DNA of 64,000 nucleotides from contig NC_089728.1 in NCBI RefSeq assembly GCF_035083965.1, positions 17,919,955-17,983,954 on the forward strand. The letters run 5' to 3'. A program made the position numbers and the translations under genes. Origin of the DNA: Branchiostoma lanceolatum. Taxonomy: Eukaryota > Chordata > Leptocardii > Amphioxiformes > Branchiostomatidae. The notes below the pieces were generated by a model, which worked only from the letters and a program-made list of their open reading frames with translations, searched no databases and was not told the origin of the DNA. Positions 22,955 through 33,479 of the stretch are shown here, piece by piece (position 1 is the first letter of the stretch; each line of letters opens with the position of its first letter).

Positions 22955-23222
22955 CGGACCACTACTCTTTTTGATAAGTGTGGGGGCTCTTTAACGTGCT
23001 CGAGGTGTGGCTCTCCTCAAGCACGTACGGGACCTCCATTTAACGTCCTATCCGAGGGACTTCCCTGACCGAAGCTAGTTGGTGCTTATTTTCACCTGAG
23101 TGAAGTGAGGAAATTCACGGTAAATTTCCAAAGGCCACAGTGTCACTGGGACAAGTCAGGGGACCCGGATTCGAACCTCTGGGTTCTGGGCCAAACACCC
23201 AGCTACTACGCCACCGCGACAT
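22955..23222 (-). mobile_element. tRNA-derived SINE
   Basis: On the minus strand the head reads GTGGCGTAGTAGCTGGGTG, resembling a Pol III A box, and about 40 bases on GGTTCGAATCC, a perfect B box (complement at 23168-23178). The body continues through GTCCCAGTGACACTGTGGCC and ends near GTTAAAGAGCCCCCAC. This is the anatomy of a tRNA-derived SINE. It lies a few hundred bases upstream of the first recognised exon of PNP copy 2. Confidence 0.7.
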
Positions 23223-23427
23223 AGTCGACTGTCTTTTCTGTCATGGCTGAAAGTTGTGCGACAAGTAAATAAAATTGCATGCACAGTGACGATGAATTAA
23301 GAACAAGCTAAGTTGATTTTCATTGTTATATATTCATAGATCAACATCTTTACATTTGTAGTCACATGCGTATACTCAGCATACACTTATATTAACGTAA
23401 ATTTGATGAACTGATTCCCCTCTTGAG

Positions 23428-26400
23428 GCCAACTTACGAAGATATTCAACATATCAGTGACTTCCTGTTGAAGACGACAAATCATAGGCCAAAGGTGGGT
23501 GAACAATTTCACTTTATTCACGTTACTGTTTTTGTCCCCGCCCGGGGCTTAATTTAGCCTCCATAGCAGGCTCTACCGGGCTTTTTAGGGGGGGGGGGGG
23601 CTTATAATACAGTATTTGCAGTCAGCCCGTAATCATCAGCCAGAGTGTAACCACTTAGCCTAGGGGCCTGGTTACAGACTGGCTGCACAAACGACCCAGT
23701 ACAAAAAGAAGTCATCGGCAAAGGTGTGTTATAAGCCCCCCCAAAAGGCCCCAGAGAGCCTGCTATGGAGGCTAGGTTTAATTTGGGTTTGAGAGAATGC
23801 ACAAGTAGAACTCCTGGAATATTTTTGATGAAGAATAGACATCCAGATAATGATCGATACTCAATACAAAAGTAACACTCAAACAACTAAATAACTTTTT
23901 GAAAACTTGGCGGTCAGACGTTTCAAAAACGTCCTATCTGTTTGCACATCGTATCCAGTTGCTTGAGTAAATGTTGTATGTTGTATTGAGTATTTTCTAG
24001 AATACTTTAAAACCACAAAAAAATCTAACCTCCATTAACATTAATCCGCCGGGTTACATAAATCTGCCACTTTGAAAAACAATGGGCCGGGTTTGAGAGA
24101 TCTCTAGTGCAGCACCCCCAGGTATGCACAGTTTAGATATACAGGAGTGCATTATACTGGGGGGTGTTGGGTTGGAGATCTGTTTGGATCTTACGTGGTG
24201 GAAATATGTACCCTGGTGGAAGTATATCAGTAGATGTTACGTGCAAAGGTAATTGATATTCAGTGACAGAAGCTTCACAAGTGCGAACAAATTAAACAAG
24301 AAAGATAACCTTCTATAGAGAAATTCAAGTACATTCTAGAAGGAAACAACCCTTAATGTGAACACATAGGTAAATATATCAAATAATGTCTGGATCTTAG
24401 AACTAGTAGTGTAAGTGATAGGTTAAACTCGACATGTTGAATTATTCATATACTTGTACGTAGGTTAATGATTTTGTATCCCATTGTTTGTTGTTTGCAT
24501 GTATATTTGAAGAAGACCTAACGAAAGTCGCTGTACTTTTGTTGTGTCAATAAAGATTATTGTATCCTGACACGAAATGTCTGCTTGCAGATTGCTGTGA
24601 TATGTGGATCAGGTTTGGGCGGGCTGGCCGATGTCGTACAGGAACAAGACGTCATAGACTACAGCGACATCCCAAACTTTCCAAAGAGCACAGGTAAGCC
24701 CCCCCCCCCTCCTACTGGATCCGCGGCACGCTGGCGGTGTCGCTGCTCCCTAAACTGGATTTGTGTTACCCTTGACTTTATAATGGGAATATCATTCAAA
24801 ACCTACAAGTATGGCCAAAAGGACAACAAAACACACAAAGCTTAAAAAGATTCGTTTTTGTCGATGAAATTCGTTGAGTGCGCGCTTTATCAATTCGATC
24901 GGCTGCAGCGCCGCCGGCAGCGTGCCGCGGGTCCAGTGAGAGGGGGGCTTTAGGCCCCTATTCCACTAGACGGCGATCGCGCTGCGCTCTCGCTGTGACC
25001 TAAATCATGCTCGTGTAACCCTAGGTTTTAAACTTGGAATATCATGCAAAATGTAAAACTATGACTGTAAATACAACAAAACAAACAAGGCGAAAAAAAT
25101 TCGTTTTTTTTAAATCTACGAAATCCGTCGAGCGCTCTGTTAATTCTTATGTCGCAGAGAGCAAGCGGCGAGAGCGCCGTCCTAGTGGAATGGGGGTATA
25201 AACAACGACTAGAATTTTTTCCCACAAAGAACGTATTGTAAATGGCGTTTATATTGCATTCTATGGATCATATATTCCTATATCTACAACTGTGATGCCA
25301 GAGAAATAATATATGACGTCGTTTTGTATCAAAACCGGTTTTGTGACCATTTTGAAATAGTTTTATGACATTTATTTCAGTTCAAGGGCACAGAGGACGC
25401 CTAGTGTTTGGCCACCTAGCGGGAAAGACTGTGGTCTGCATGCAGGGTCGATTCCACCAGTACGAAGGATACCCCCTCTGGAAGGTGCAACAGGAGAACA
25501 TTCGATTTGTTGTTACATTTTCTGACATTCAAACAGGCTGATATATTTTGCACAGCATGAAAAAAATCTGATTTTTGAAAGGAGAAACGCAGTAATGACT
25601 GACTGTGACAGCAGAAGTACAGCGACGGTTTCTTAAAGTCTTCTATAAACTGTACATACAAACAGAAGGATGGATACAAATGAATTAGCATTCCTACGAG
25701 TATTGAATAAATCTGCTTGTTGGGAGTAACGTTTCGTATGTTTACACCCCTGATTCTATGACCTGAACATTCTATGATGTATTTACATATTTATACACAG
25801 TAAGGGTAATCTCATCCTAGAATGTAACTGAATTTATTTATATGATTGAATGTATTAGTATTCACACTTGTGTCATAATTGACATTTGTTAAGTTAAATG
25901 GAGGAGGGTTTCTTATAAGCCTTGCAGGCTTCTTTTCTCCTCCTGAACGTTCGTTTAGATACTTTCATTATTTCACTATTGTTTTTTTAATATATGTGCG
26001 AATGAATAAAACAAAACAAAAAACAATATTAGATCCTTTTGAGCAAGTGGAGAGAAAGATTGATTTACTTTATCTTCACGGTAGCCAAATTTCACGGTGT
26101 AAGGAAAATTGACATTTTCACTGAACTTTGACTTCACGCGTACGGTGGCGGCTAGTGATTTACAGAAAGGATGTGTGAAGGCTTTTCACGGTGATGATAA
26201 CTTCGCATGGTACTGAGGTCACCGTTAAAACAGTGAACAAGACGTTACATGAAAAGAATAACTGTCATGAATAAACCTTTACTTTTCTACATGTAGGTTG
26301 CGATGCCTGTGCGCGTGTTTAAAATGATCGGAGTAGAAACTCTATTTGTGACGAACGCGGCTGGTGGGTTGAACAGCGGCTATACCATCGACGACATTAT

Positions 26401-27685
26401 GATAATAAAGGACCACATCAGTATGCCAGGATTGACTACAGACAATCCACTTAAAGGCTCCACTAATGAGAGGTACTTTATCATATCGTGGGCATTCTTT
26501 TTCTTCTTCTTTGATTTTACGGATACCAACTTCAACTTGCTGAAGACTCAGTAGCCTATATACCGACTGTAAGGTTTGATCCACTCGAATAAAGCCCCCC
26601 CCCCTAGCCCTGGACCCGCGGCACGCTGGCGGCGTCGCTGCGGCCGATCGAATTTACAAAGCCTATAGCACTCAACGAATTTCATCGACAAAAACGGATC
26701 TTTTTAAGCTTTGTGTGTTTTGTTGCCTTTTTGGTCATACTTGTACGTTTTGAATGATATTCCCATTATAAAGTCAAGGGTATACAAATCCAGTTTAGGA
26801 CGCAGCGACGCCGCCAGCGGTCCAGTAAGAGGGGGGGGGGGGGCTTTAGCGCCATGCTCCCTCCTCAGTCTGATACCGCTTTACCTTTACTAAAATATCA
26901 CCGTTGAACTTTCAGGTTTGGAAACCCGATTCCACCAGTGTCTGAGTTGTACGACCGGGAACTGCGTGAGTTAGCCATGTCTGTGGCTGGAGGCCTGGGG
27001 CTGGGGCAGGCGGTACGGGAGGGGGTACTGGTGCAGGTGGGAGGGCCGTCCTTCGATACCGTCTCAGTCTTCAAACTCTTACGGCGGCTGGGTGCAGATT
27101 GTGTAGGTACGTATTTCATGGATAAATTGATCTTGTCATGCATTTTTAAATTTTTTTTCTAGGAGAGTTGTGTTATCACAGACACGCACACAGACTTTGA
27201 TGCACACACACACACAAAATACACACGCACGCCGCACACACAGCTAGACACGTACACACACACATACACAGACACATTCTCTATGATACAGACATAACAC
27301 ACACACACACACACGCGCACGCACACACACACACACTACACACATACATACACATACACTACACACACACACACACACACAATGCACACACATGTACACA
27401 TACTGATGCAAAAATAGTCGTAAATTTTTGTTTTTACCAAATATCAAATTCTATTTCACGACAGGCATGAGCTCGGCACCCGAAGTGACTGTAGCACGGC
27501 ATTGTGGGATACGTGTGTTCGGTCTGTCTCTGGTAACAGACATGGCCCCCATGGAGAGTGACCTTCCCCCGACCAACCACCTTGAGATCTTGGAAACCGC
27601 ACAAACGCGCGCTCTCGACGTCCAGAAGTTGATATGTGAAATGATAAAGCAACTACCCAACAACAATGATTCAATACGACCTTAG
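23428..27685 (+). CDS. PNP: Purine nucleoside phosphorylase paralogue, copy 2, altered active site
   Basis: Same fold and exon plan as copy 1: exons 23428-23494, 24591-24693, 25381-25484, 26297-26472, 26916-27106 and 27465-27685 (TAG stop). The four middle exons are exactly as long as in copy 1 (103, 104, 176 and 191 bases) with identical phases, so the pair arose by gene duplication. It codes about 286 residues plus a missing first exon. Conserved: [37 protein letters not shown] and TNH (His257). Changed, in human numbering: Phe159 is Ile (GNPIPP), Glu201 is Asp (PSFDTV), Glu205 is Val and Asn243 is Asp (LVTDM). Glu201 and Asn243 bind the purine base. Asp at 243 is known to favour 6-amino purines in the human enzyme, and MTA phosphorylase has Asp there. 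An adenosine- or methylthioadenosine-type preference is an inference. The frame is intact, so it is not an obvious pseudogene. Confidence 0.9.
23548..23776. mobile_element. MITE with TAGCCTCCATAGCAGGCTC termini
   Basis: TAGCCTCCATAGCAGGCTCT at the left pairs with AGAGCCTGCTATGGAGGCTA at the right, enclosing G-runs (23583-23600) and C-runs with TTATAA. It is about 225 bases and non-coding. The terminal TAGCCTC recurs at 28197-28412. It lies in intron 2 of PNP copy 2. Confidence 0.65.
24520..24572 (+). mobile_element. Possible LINE 3' tail
   Basis: GTGTCAATAAAGATTATTGT follows 'CGAAAGTCGCTGTACTTTTG', a polyadenylation-like ending just before PNP copy 2 exon 24591. The upstream limit is not seen. 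Confidence 0.3.
24695..24953. mobile_element. GC-rich-ended MITE abutting a PNP splice donor
   Basis: It begins TAAGCCCCCCC, passes through CCGCGGCACGCTGGCGG, and ends with the reverse complement (GTGCCGCGGGTCCAGTGAG, then GGGGGGCTTTA). The interior carries the family phrase AAAAAGATTCGTTTTTGTCG. Its left end overlaps the GT donor of PNP copy 2 exon 24591-24693, supplying the T of GT and the +3 to +5 bases. Relatives lie at 26590, 54022, 56658, 60549 and 61942. Confidence 0.75.
24953..25202. mobile_element. Diverged relative of the GC-rich-ended MITE
   Basis: TTCCACTAGACGGCG at the left and CGCCGTCCTAGTGGAA at the right are inverted repeats, with an interior like the neighbouring element (CAAAATG, ACAACAAAACA, AATTCGTTTTTT). 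The two sit head to tail in intron 3 of PNP copy 2. Confidence 0.6.
25895..26022 (+). mobile_element. Retroelement 3' tail (relative of 13735)
   Basis: GGAGGAGGGTTTCTTATAAG, GCAGGCTTCTTTTCTCCTCC and a TGTGCGAATGAATAAAACAA end closely match the tract at 13735-13862. It is in intron 4 of PNP copy 2. The copy 1 relative is in intron 6, so these are separate insertions, not a shared ancestral one. Confidence 0.45.
26590..26848. mobile_element. GC-rich-ended MITE
   Basis: TAAAGCCCCCC, then GGACCCGCGGCACGCTGGCG at the left. The right end carries CGCCGCCAGCGGTCCAGTAA, then a G-run and GGGCTTTA. It is a full-length copy of about 259 bases in intron 5 of PNP copy 2, in the opposite internal orientation to the copy at 24695. 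Confidence 0.75.
27170..27392 (+). repeat. CA-rich microsatellite
   Basis: Long imperfect (CA)n with ACACGCAC, CATACA and ACATGT interruptions, in the last intron of PNP copy 2 about 70 bases before the terminal exon. Confidence 0.9.
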
Positions 27686-28064
27686 TAAGGCCTAGCTATA
27701 GGAAAATATGTTGTGTTTTCATGTAATATAGTGCATATCAAGTATGTTTAAGCAGATGTGTGTAGGTAGAGGAATTCCTTAGATTACTGAGAAATGGACA
27801 TGGAGTATGACTAAGGCAGAGCAAGGCGGCACAAGGCTGTATGACTAAGGCTGTGCGAGGCCGTGCAACTCGGCACAAGGTTGTCCACTCCCCCTGAGAC
27901 TTGCTACTTCCTTCATCATGTACCTTTGTGTGATTTATCTTGTGACTCAGTCTGTCAGGGAAGATGTAGATGTAGATTGTGAAACATATAAAATGAGTAA
28001 CAGAGTTTAAGTAAGACAGACTGGGATTAAGGATAGAGAGGAGAGGACATGCAGAGTGACTTGG
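27686..28064 (+). other. Probable 3' UTR of PNP copy 2
   Basis: No ORF of note. It has short repeats of AAGGCWGTGCRAGGC type at 27810-27880. The first canonical AATAAA after the stop is at 28065. Confidence 0.4.
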
Positions 28065-28070
28065 AATAAA
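28065..28070 (+). terminator. Candidate poly(A) signal of PNP copy 2
   Basis: AATAAA 380 bases after the PNP copy 2 stop, the first canonical signal downstream. Confidence 0.4.
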
Positions 28071-28196
28071 GATCTTTCCCAACGGTTGACGACAACAACT
28101 GGAGTCTTTCTTCACTTTCCATCGAAGAGCCTCTCTCTGCTAATTTCCTTACATTCAGTCACCCAACCGACCCTAGCAAAAACCTACAGACCCTAC

Positions 28197-28412
28197 ATAG
28201 CCTCTACCAGGCTCCACGGATGGCTGGAAAAATTGTCGAAATTGGCCAAATAGAGTGAATAATATGCTAAGGGAGTCGGTTACGGAGAGAGGATTCAATA
28301 TGCCACCCTAGATCTTAGGGCTCCCTTAGCATACCATTCACTCTATTTATTGGCCAATTTCTACTATTTTTTTCAGCCATCCGCATAGCCTGGTAGAGGC
28401 TAACATAGCCTT
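28197..28412. mobile_element. MITE with TAGCCTCTACCAGGCT termini
   Basis: Left TAGCCTCTACCAGGCTCCAC pairs with right GCCTGGTAGAGGCTA. The pairing continues inward through GGATGGCTG/CAGCCATCC, TTGGCCAA and AATAGAGTGAATA/CACTCTATT. It is about 215 bases and non-coding. The terminal TAGCCTC links it to the element at 23548. Confidence 0.7.
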
Positions 28413-28439
28413 TGTTTTGGGTGTCGACCGCTAGCAAGG

Positions 28440-28630
28440 ACAATTAGAATTGATAAAAAGATTGAAAGAATTTTGAAATTTGAAAAATTTGAAAAATTAA
28501 GAAAATTAGAAAAATCAAAGAAATTTAAGAAATTCAAAAAACTTTTAAAAAATTCAAAAAATAAAAAAATCTAAAAAGTTTACAAAATTTGAAAAATTTG
28601 AAAAAAATTTCAAAATTGAAAAATTAGCTG
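28440..28630 (+). repeat. A-rich low-complexity tract
   Basis: Irregular GAAAAATTTGAAAAA-type units, with no coding potential. Confidence 0.8.
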
Positions 28631-28639
28631 ACATCTGAG

Positions 28640-29640
28640 GGATGAAAATGTTGAGGGATCGCATTCCAACATATTCTCCTCATTTTTTTGCAATAGAAAA
28701 TTGTGCATGTACAATGTATATTTGCATGGTCAAAATTTAACGCTAATTTTTTTCAAGGCCGTAATCTGAAACACAACTTTAAATTTCCTAGGCCTAACAG
28801 AGACTTGCATCCTATAGTGTTAAACAACGTCTGTTTCTGTTAGAATATTGTTTGCAATGATTGGATACACCGTACTGTCTTTTGAAGGCCCAGAAAGTCT
28901 AGTACGCTACTGCAAATGCAAGTTCGTGTAGTTTTTGTTTCGCGCTAAGGCAAAAATGGAGTGTTTGCGGTTGTTTTAAGTTTGCGGCAGCGCTATAGTC
29001 ACATACTGCTACAGTATTGATCAGTACTGGACAAAACTGTTCGCGGTGAAACGTCGCCGCGAAAACCGCGAACATAAAACCACCGCGAACATTTCTGCAT
29101 TTACAGTACTGTATACCGCCGTATTATCAGTGACGGGAAAAATGCGTACAAACTGTCCTACTGCGATATCTTTCTGTACGTGTGTCTTGTTCTCCTGTGA
29201 TGGAAATGACAGTGTATACAATAACGCTAAAATTGTAGCTATCTTCTTTTTAACAACTATTGCGCTGCGTACTTGTTTTTACCGGTTTTTAGAATATTGA
29301 GACGCTTTTTGTTCTTGCACAGTGTGAATAAAACTATGTCACCTGTTTTTCCTGTCATAGTTAAGAAAACATTCTATTTAAAGAACCTAGTAAGTACCCG
29401 TTTGTCCTTGTAACGTCAATTTTAATTGAACTTCCACACGATTACCTTTTTTCAAAAGGTGAGAAAATCGGGTCTTCAAAATACCAACAAAGGGGTAAAT
29501 GAAGCTACCACAAAGCTTGTCATCATGAGTTACAACACAAAAGAAACTATTTTCTGATAACATATAAGCCCCAATGTCATTAGAACTTCTTAAGTCATGC
29601 ATAACAAACAAATAAAGATACAGATGATTTAATTTCAAGA
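28640..29640. other. Intergenic, with a possible small repeat near 29040-29110
   Basis: Around 29040-29090 CCGCGAAAACCGCGAACATA and ACCACCGCGAACATTTCTGC look like the end of a dispersed repeat. Otherwise nothing is recognisable. Confidence 0.35.
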
Positions 29641-30085
29641 TGTTTTCCAAGACTATATCCTTGAGTAGTTTTTTTGTCGACGAAGTAGTTATGGCTCTTT
29701 GTTAAAGCCACAAAAGTTATGTTTTTCTAGTCCAATGGAGTTGTCGTTGATGTAAAAAAACGAAGACTACACTCCAATGCCACCGTGTTTTCCAAGACTC
29801 CATCCTTGACTAGTTTTTGTCGCCGAAGTAGTTATGACTCTTTGTTAAAGCCACAAAAGCTATGTTTTTCTTGTCCAAGTGAGTTGTTGTTGTTGGTGCA
29901 AAATTAACGAAGACTACACTCTGACGCAACTGTGCTTTCCAAGAGTTCATCCTTGATTAGTTTTTTTGTCGACGAAGAAGTTATGACTCGTTGTTAAAGC
30001 CACAAATGGTATGTTTTCTCGTCCGAGTGAGTTGTTGTTGGAGTGAAAAACTAAGACTACACCCTAACGCAACCGTGCGTTCACG
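29640..30085 (+). repeat. Three tandem units of about 146 bp
   Basis: Units start near 29641, 29788 and 29933 with TGTTTTCCAAGAC-type sequence. Each continues with CCTTGASTAGTTTTT, GTCGACGAAGTAGTTATG, GTTAAAGCCACAAA and GAGTTGTTGTTG. No coding potential. Confidence 0.75.
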
Positions 30086-30698
30086 TTTCAGTCGGGTGAG
30101 ATGGTTACTGGTGCGTTTGTGCACGGTGGCGACTGTGTGAAGATTGGCAAAATAGCCCGTCCTTTAGCGTGTCCGTCTGTAAGGGGTATCGGTGAACAGA
30201 GCTCTTTAGTCCGACCACACGTCGACTACACGGACGATTGGAGGAATGTAGCATTCCTGCCATCTTGCAACACTGGTGGTGGTACAAGAGGCGGTCGGGG
30301 TTTTACTCTGTTAAAAACCTTCACAATTTACCGTCTGAGCCTTTATATTCGTGAACGTCAACGTTGCAACTTTCAACAGCAGGTATAGAGCAGTTACTGT
30401 AGCAAAAACGGCGAGATTCGAACCTGTTTGGATACAATACGACGGTGTTTTATATGGGACAAAGACAGCTAAATTCTGCCTATCATTTATTCATAGGGAG
30501 TTTAGCGGATAGATTTATCTGTATCAATTGTGAATGATTTTTCATTGTGTACGGAACAAACGGTCTTGTCACATTCGGACAGAACTGCTTTGTGAGTTTG
30601 TGACTGGAGGTGCGACAAAACATAGTCACAAGATATAACCGGAGTTGGACGGTACATCGCATCTTGTTGTTGACGCTATATTCTGACAAAGATTCAAG

Positions 30699-30713
30699 AT
30701 GAATTTCCACTCG
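30699..30713 (+). CDS. KCNA: Candidate first coding exon of the K+ channel (MNFHS)
   Basis: AAGATGAATTTCCACTCG is followed directly by a consensus donor GTAAGT. The exon ends in phase 0, which is what the acceptor at 33478-33479 needs, since the next codon GAT starts at 33480. This would begin the channel MNFHS-DISVYQ. Support is the donor, the phase and a purine at -3 of the ATG; no transcript evidence is available. Confidence 0.4.
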
Positions 30714-31159
30714 GTAAGTGTTCTTCTTCTTATTTTCTTATAGCTTAGCGCTGTTTGCCATATGATCTTCGATAAGTATAGTCTGTAGTATTAAGTCTTA
30801 CAACCTAAAGACGTATGTGGTTAGAACACAGGTTTGATCCTAGGAAATAGAATGGGCAGAGATATTTTTGGCAGGTTGTTAAAACAAGTCTTGGTGTAGG
30901 AAGTGTTACATTATGTGCAGATAAGGCAGGTTACCTTGAAAGTGAACCTTTGAGATAAAATTTTGAAAACTATTAGTTTGTAGGTCCGTATATTATACAG
31001 TGGTCTGCAGTTGACAAAACCACTGCCCCCCTTTCGGCCACGGTTTAGATAGGTTTGGACTGCGCTTGCTGATTCTTGATGCACGATTGTCCACGAATAG
31101 AGACTAATGTCGCAATAGAGTCCCAACGTGTGCACGGTTGTCTAAAACGAAGTGTTAGG

Positions 31160-31548
31160 CTCCGTTCACGCCAGAATTCGCGAATCCGGATTCATATACA
31201 GGCAAGGGGTTGATCCTGATTCGATTTGCCGAATCTACCTCCCGAGTAGCCGAATCTACCTCCCGAGAAGCCGAATCTACCACCCGAGTAGCCGAATCTA
31301 CCTCCCAAATAACCGAATCTACCTCCCCGAGTAGGCGGATCTACCTCCCGAGTAGCCGATTCTACCTCCCCGAGTAGGCGGATCTACCTCCCGAGTAGCC
31401 GATTCTACCTCCCCGAGTAGGCGGATCTACCTCCCGAGTAGCCGAATCTACCTCCCGATGTGGATTCGACGGATCCGGCTTATACCCCCTCGGATTCGAA
31501 CCTTTCCTTTGTGAATCCCGATTCGCCAATCCTGGTGTGAACGAAGTC
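31160..31548 (+). repeat. 22-bp minisatellite inside imperfect inverted ends
   Basis: Between about 31225 and 31460 the unit GAATCTACCTCCCGAGTAGCC repeats about ten times with variants (GGATCTACC, GATTCTACC, CCCCGAGTAGG). The block is framed by CTCCGTTCACGCCAG (about 31160) and CTGGTGTGAACGAAG (about 31530), imperfect inverted repeats, as if a satellite had grown inside a small MITE. It lies in the putative first intron of the K+ channel gene. Confidence 0.75.
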
Positions 31549-31559
31549 TTTTGAGGGAC

Positions 31560-33455
31560 AATTTCCTTCACAAAAACTAAAAGATAAGTTAAGGCTGGCG
31601 CAATTATTCAAATCATGCCGAGAAAGGTGTAAAATTTCTTGTTACTCAGTTGGAAAGAACCTTTAACTCGTCATTGAAAAAAACACGCTTAAGGCGTTGC
31701 CAAAAACGCTTTGACCACCTGTCATCACTTTGTGGAACCGGATACCTGAATTTCAGGCTGAAATGAAATGGTCTGTTAGAGTCAATGTATTTAAGTCTGT
31801 CACATGACTAGGTACTCGGACAAACCGACTGACAACTAACCATGATTTCTACGTTCAAGAAACCTCTTTATGCCCGTCCCTGTAGCGAACAAAGGCGGCC
31901 AAATCAACATCAAATACAAGAAAGGTAGGACTGTAACACAACATCTGGGTGTTATGGTTTCTACACGGTGGGTTTTGTAGCGTCACTGCACCAATGTTTA
32001 CACACGAAACGTTTCCTTAACATCACGATTTGCCACTAGAGGAGAACTAGAGCAGCATTCCTTCAGAGCAGCTGCTATGAAGTGAGTACGTCACACTTGA
32101 AGAAACGTCTTTGTAAAGAGGAGATGACCTGATCAATCAAAACGGCACTGTGATTGGTCGGTTGTCACTCAGCCGAAACTAGGAGTACAAACTGTGAGAA
32201 CGAGGCTGCAGCCATCTGATTGGTCCTTACCATAATATAATTATCACCGATGAACAATATCGGTGATAATTATGTTATGGTAAGGACCAATTTGTTGGAA
32301 ACGTTTTGTGTCTGCAACTTTTCCTGACTTGTCTCGTTGACATTCGGAAAGTCACTTCACACGAATTCCCTTACTTCACAGGTGACAATTAGTACATGTC
32401 TTTAGTTAGGGACGTCTAGTACGTTAAATGGAGGTCCCGCGTGTTTTAGAAGAGGAATGAATCGAGTAAAGAAAGAAAGAGTAAGGGTCCTTCCCTGTGT
32501 GAGTTGATCAAATAAATCTGATATGCAGCTTGCACTCTTCAATACAAACCTGTTGTATTACGCCATGAGGTGGTTTACCGGCTATGAGATAGATTTATTT
32601 ATACAAACAAACAGATATCAAACGATACTCTGTCTGGACACTGAGGCGAAAATGTTTAGATTTTTTCCTCCTAACATCTGCTTGGAGATTTCGCGGTGTC
32701 GATGTCATACGGGCGGATACCCCCCTCGTTCCGGACGTCCTGTAGAGGGGGGTACATCATTTTACTGTGATAATATAGAAAATATAGAAAATAGCATGTT
32801 GTCGCCCATCTCGTAGAACCACGTAAACGCACTTTCATCTGGGACTGCACCCCTCCCCCCACAAAAAAAGACAGCCGTTCTATCTGAAGTCGATTATCAT
32901 GATTACAAAATAATTTGACTCTTTTACAATCAATTTACGGTGTCATTGCACAATTATGAGGACTCTCTGATTCCTAAACGGCGTAATTAATTCCACATAA
33001 TCCTTAATGTTTACCCGTAAAACTGGGGTATCGTATGGGCCCGCACTGGTAGCACCCTTGTTGACAAAACATGGCGATGTTTACTCAAACCCTGGCAGGT
33101 GCATTCAGGTGTTGTTTGGGGTCCGCTACTGAACCCTGGAGTACTAAGGCTCTGTGTGCGTCACGGCCTAGCAACAGGCCCCCCTCCCCCTTTCTGTGAC
33201 AGCTAGAGCTATGGGGGCAAATCTAAAGCTAACTGTCGTTTGAAGTTTCGCGCTGGTTCACAGGAAATGCTAAATCCTGTTTGAACAATGTATTACTGTG
33301 TGCAAGCATGCGGAGAAATGAAAGAGGGAACCTAGTTCCGCTATAGTGAGGTATGTATGAGCATTCTTATCACAAGAGTGACCTAACTTTCTATAACAGG
33401 TGTTATAAGTTCGTGGGAAGGTGTTTTAGTATCATTGTGTGTTGATTAGACTCGA
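31560..33455. other. Putative first intron of the K+ channel gene
   Basis: Apart from the minisatellite and the hairpin at 32219-32291, no feature is recognised. Short ORFs (for example 32523-32816) have no recognisable domain. A small hairpin with GGATACCCCCC/GGGGGGTACA lies at 32712-32755. Confidence 0.35.
32219..32291. repeat. Near-perfect hairpin, 33-bp arms
   Basis: ATTGGTCCTTACCATAATAT...CACCGAT pairs with ATCGGTG...ATGGTAAGGACCAAT around a loop of about 7 bases, with one or two mismatches. It could be a tiny MITE or give a miRNA-like transcript hairpin; nothing here decides between them. Confidence 0.7.
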
Positions 33456-33479
33456 ATGTCGATTCCCTTTTGTTTGCAG

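Noticed and set aside
23243..23272. ATG GCT GAA... as first exon of PNP copy 2
   Set aside because: The only donor there (GTAAAT) leaves one base, whereas exon 23428 needs two. The phase does not fit.
27244..27447. Cys/Val-rich ORF on the minus strand
   Set aside because: It is the translation of a CA microsatellite.
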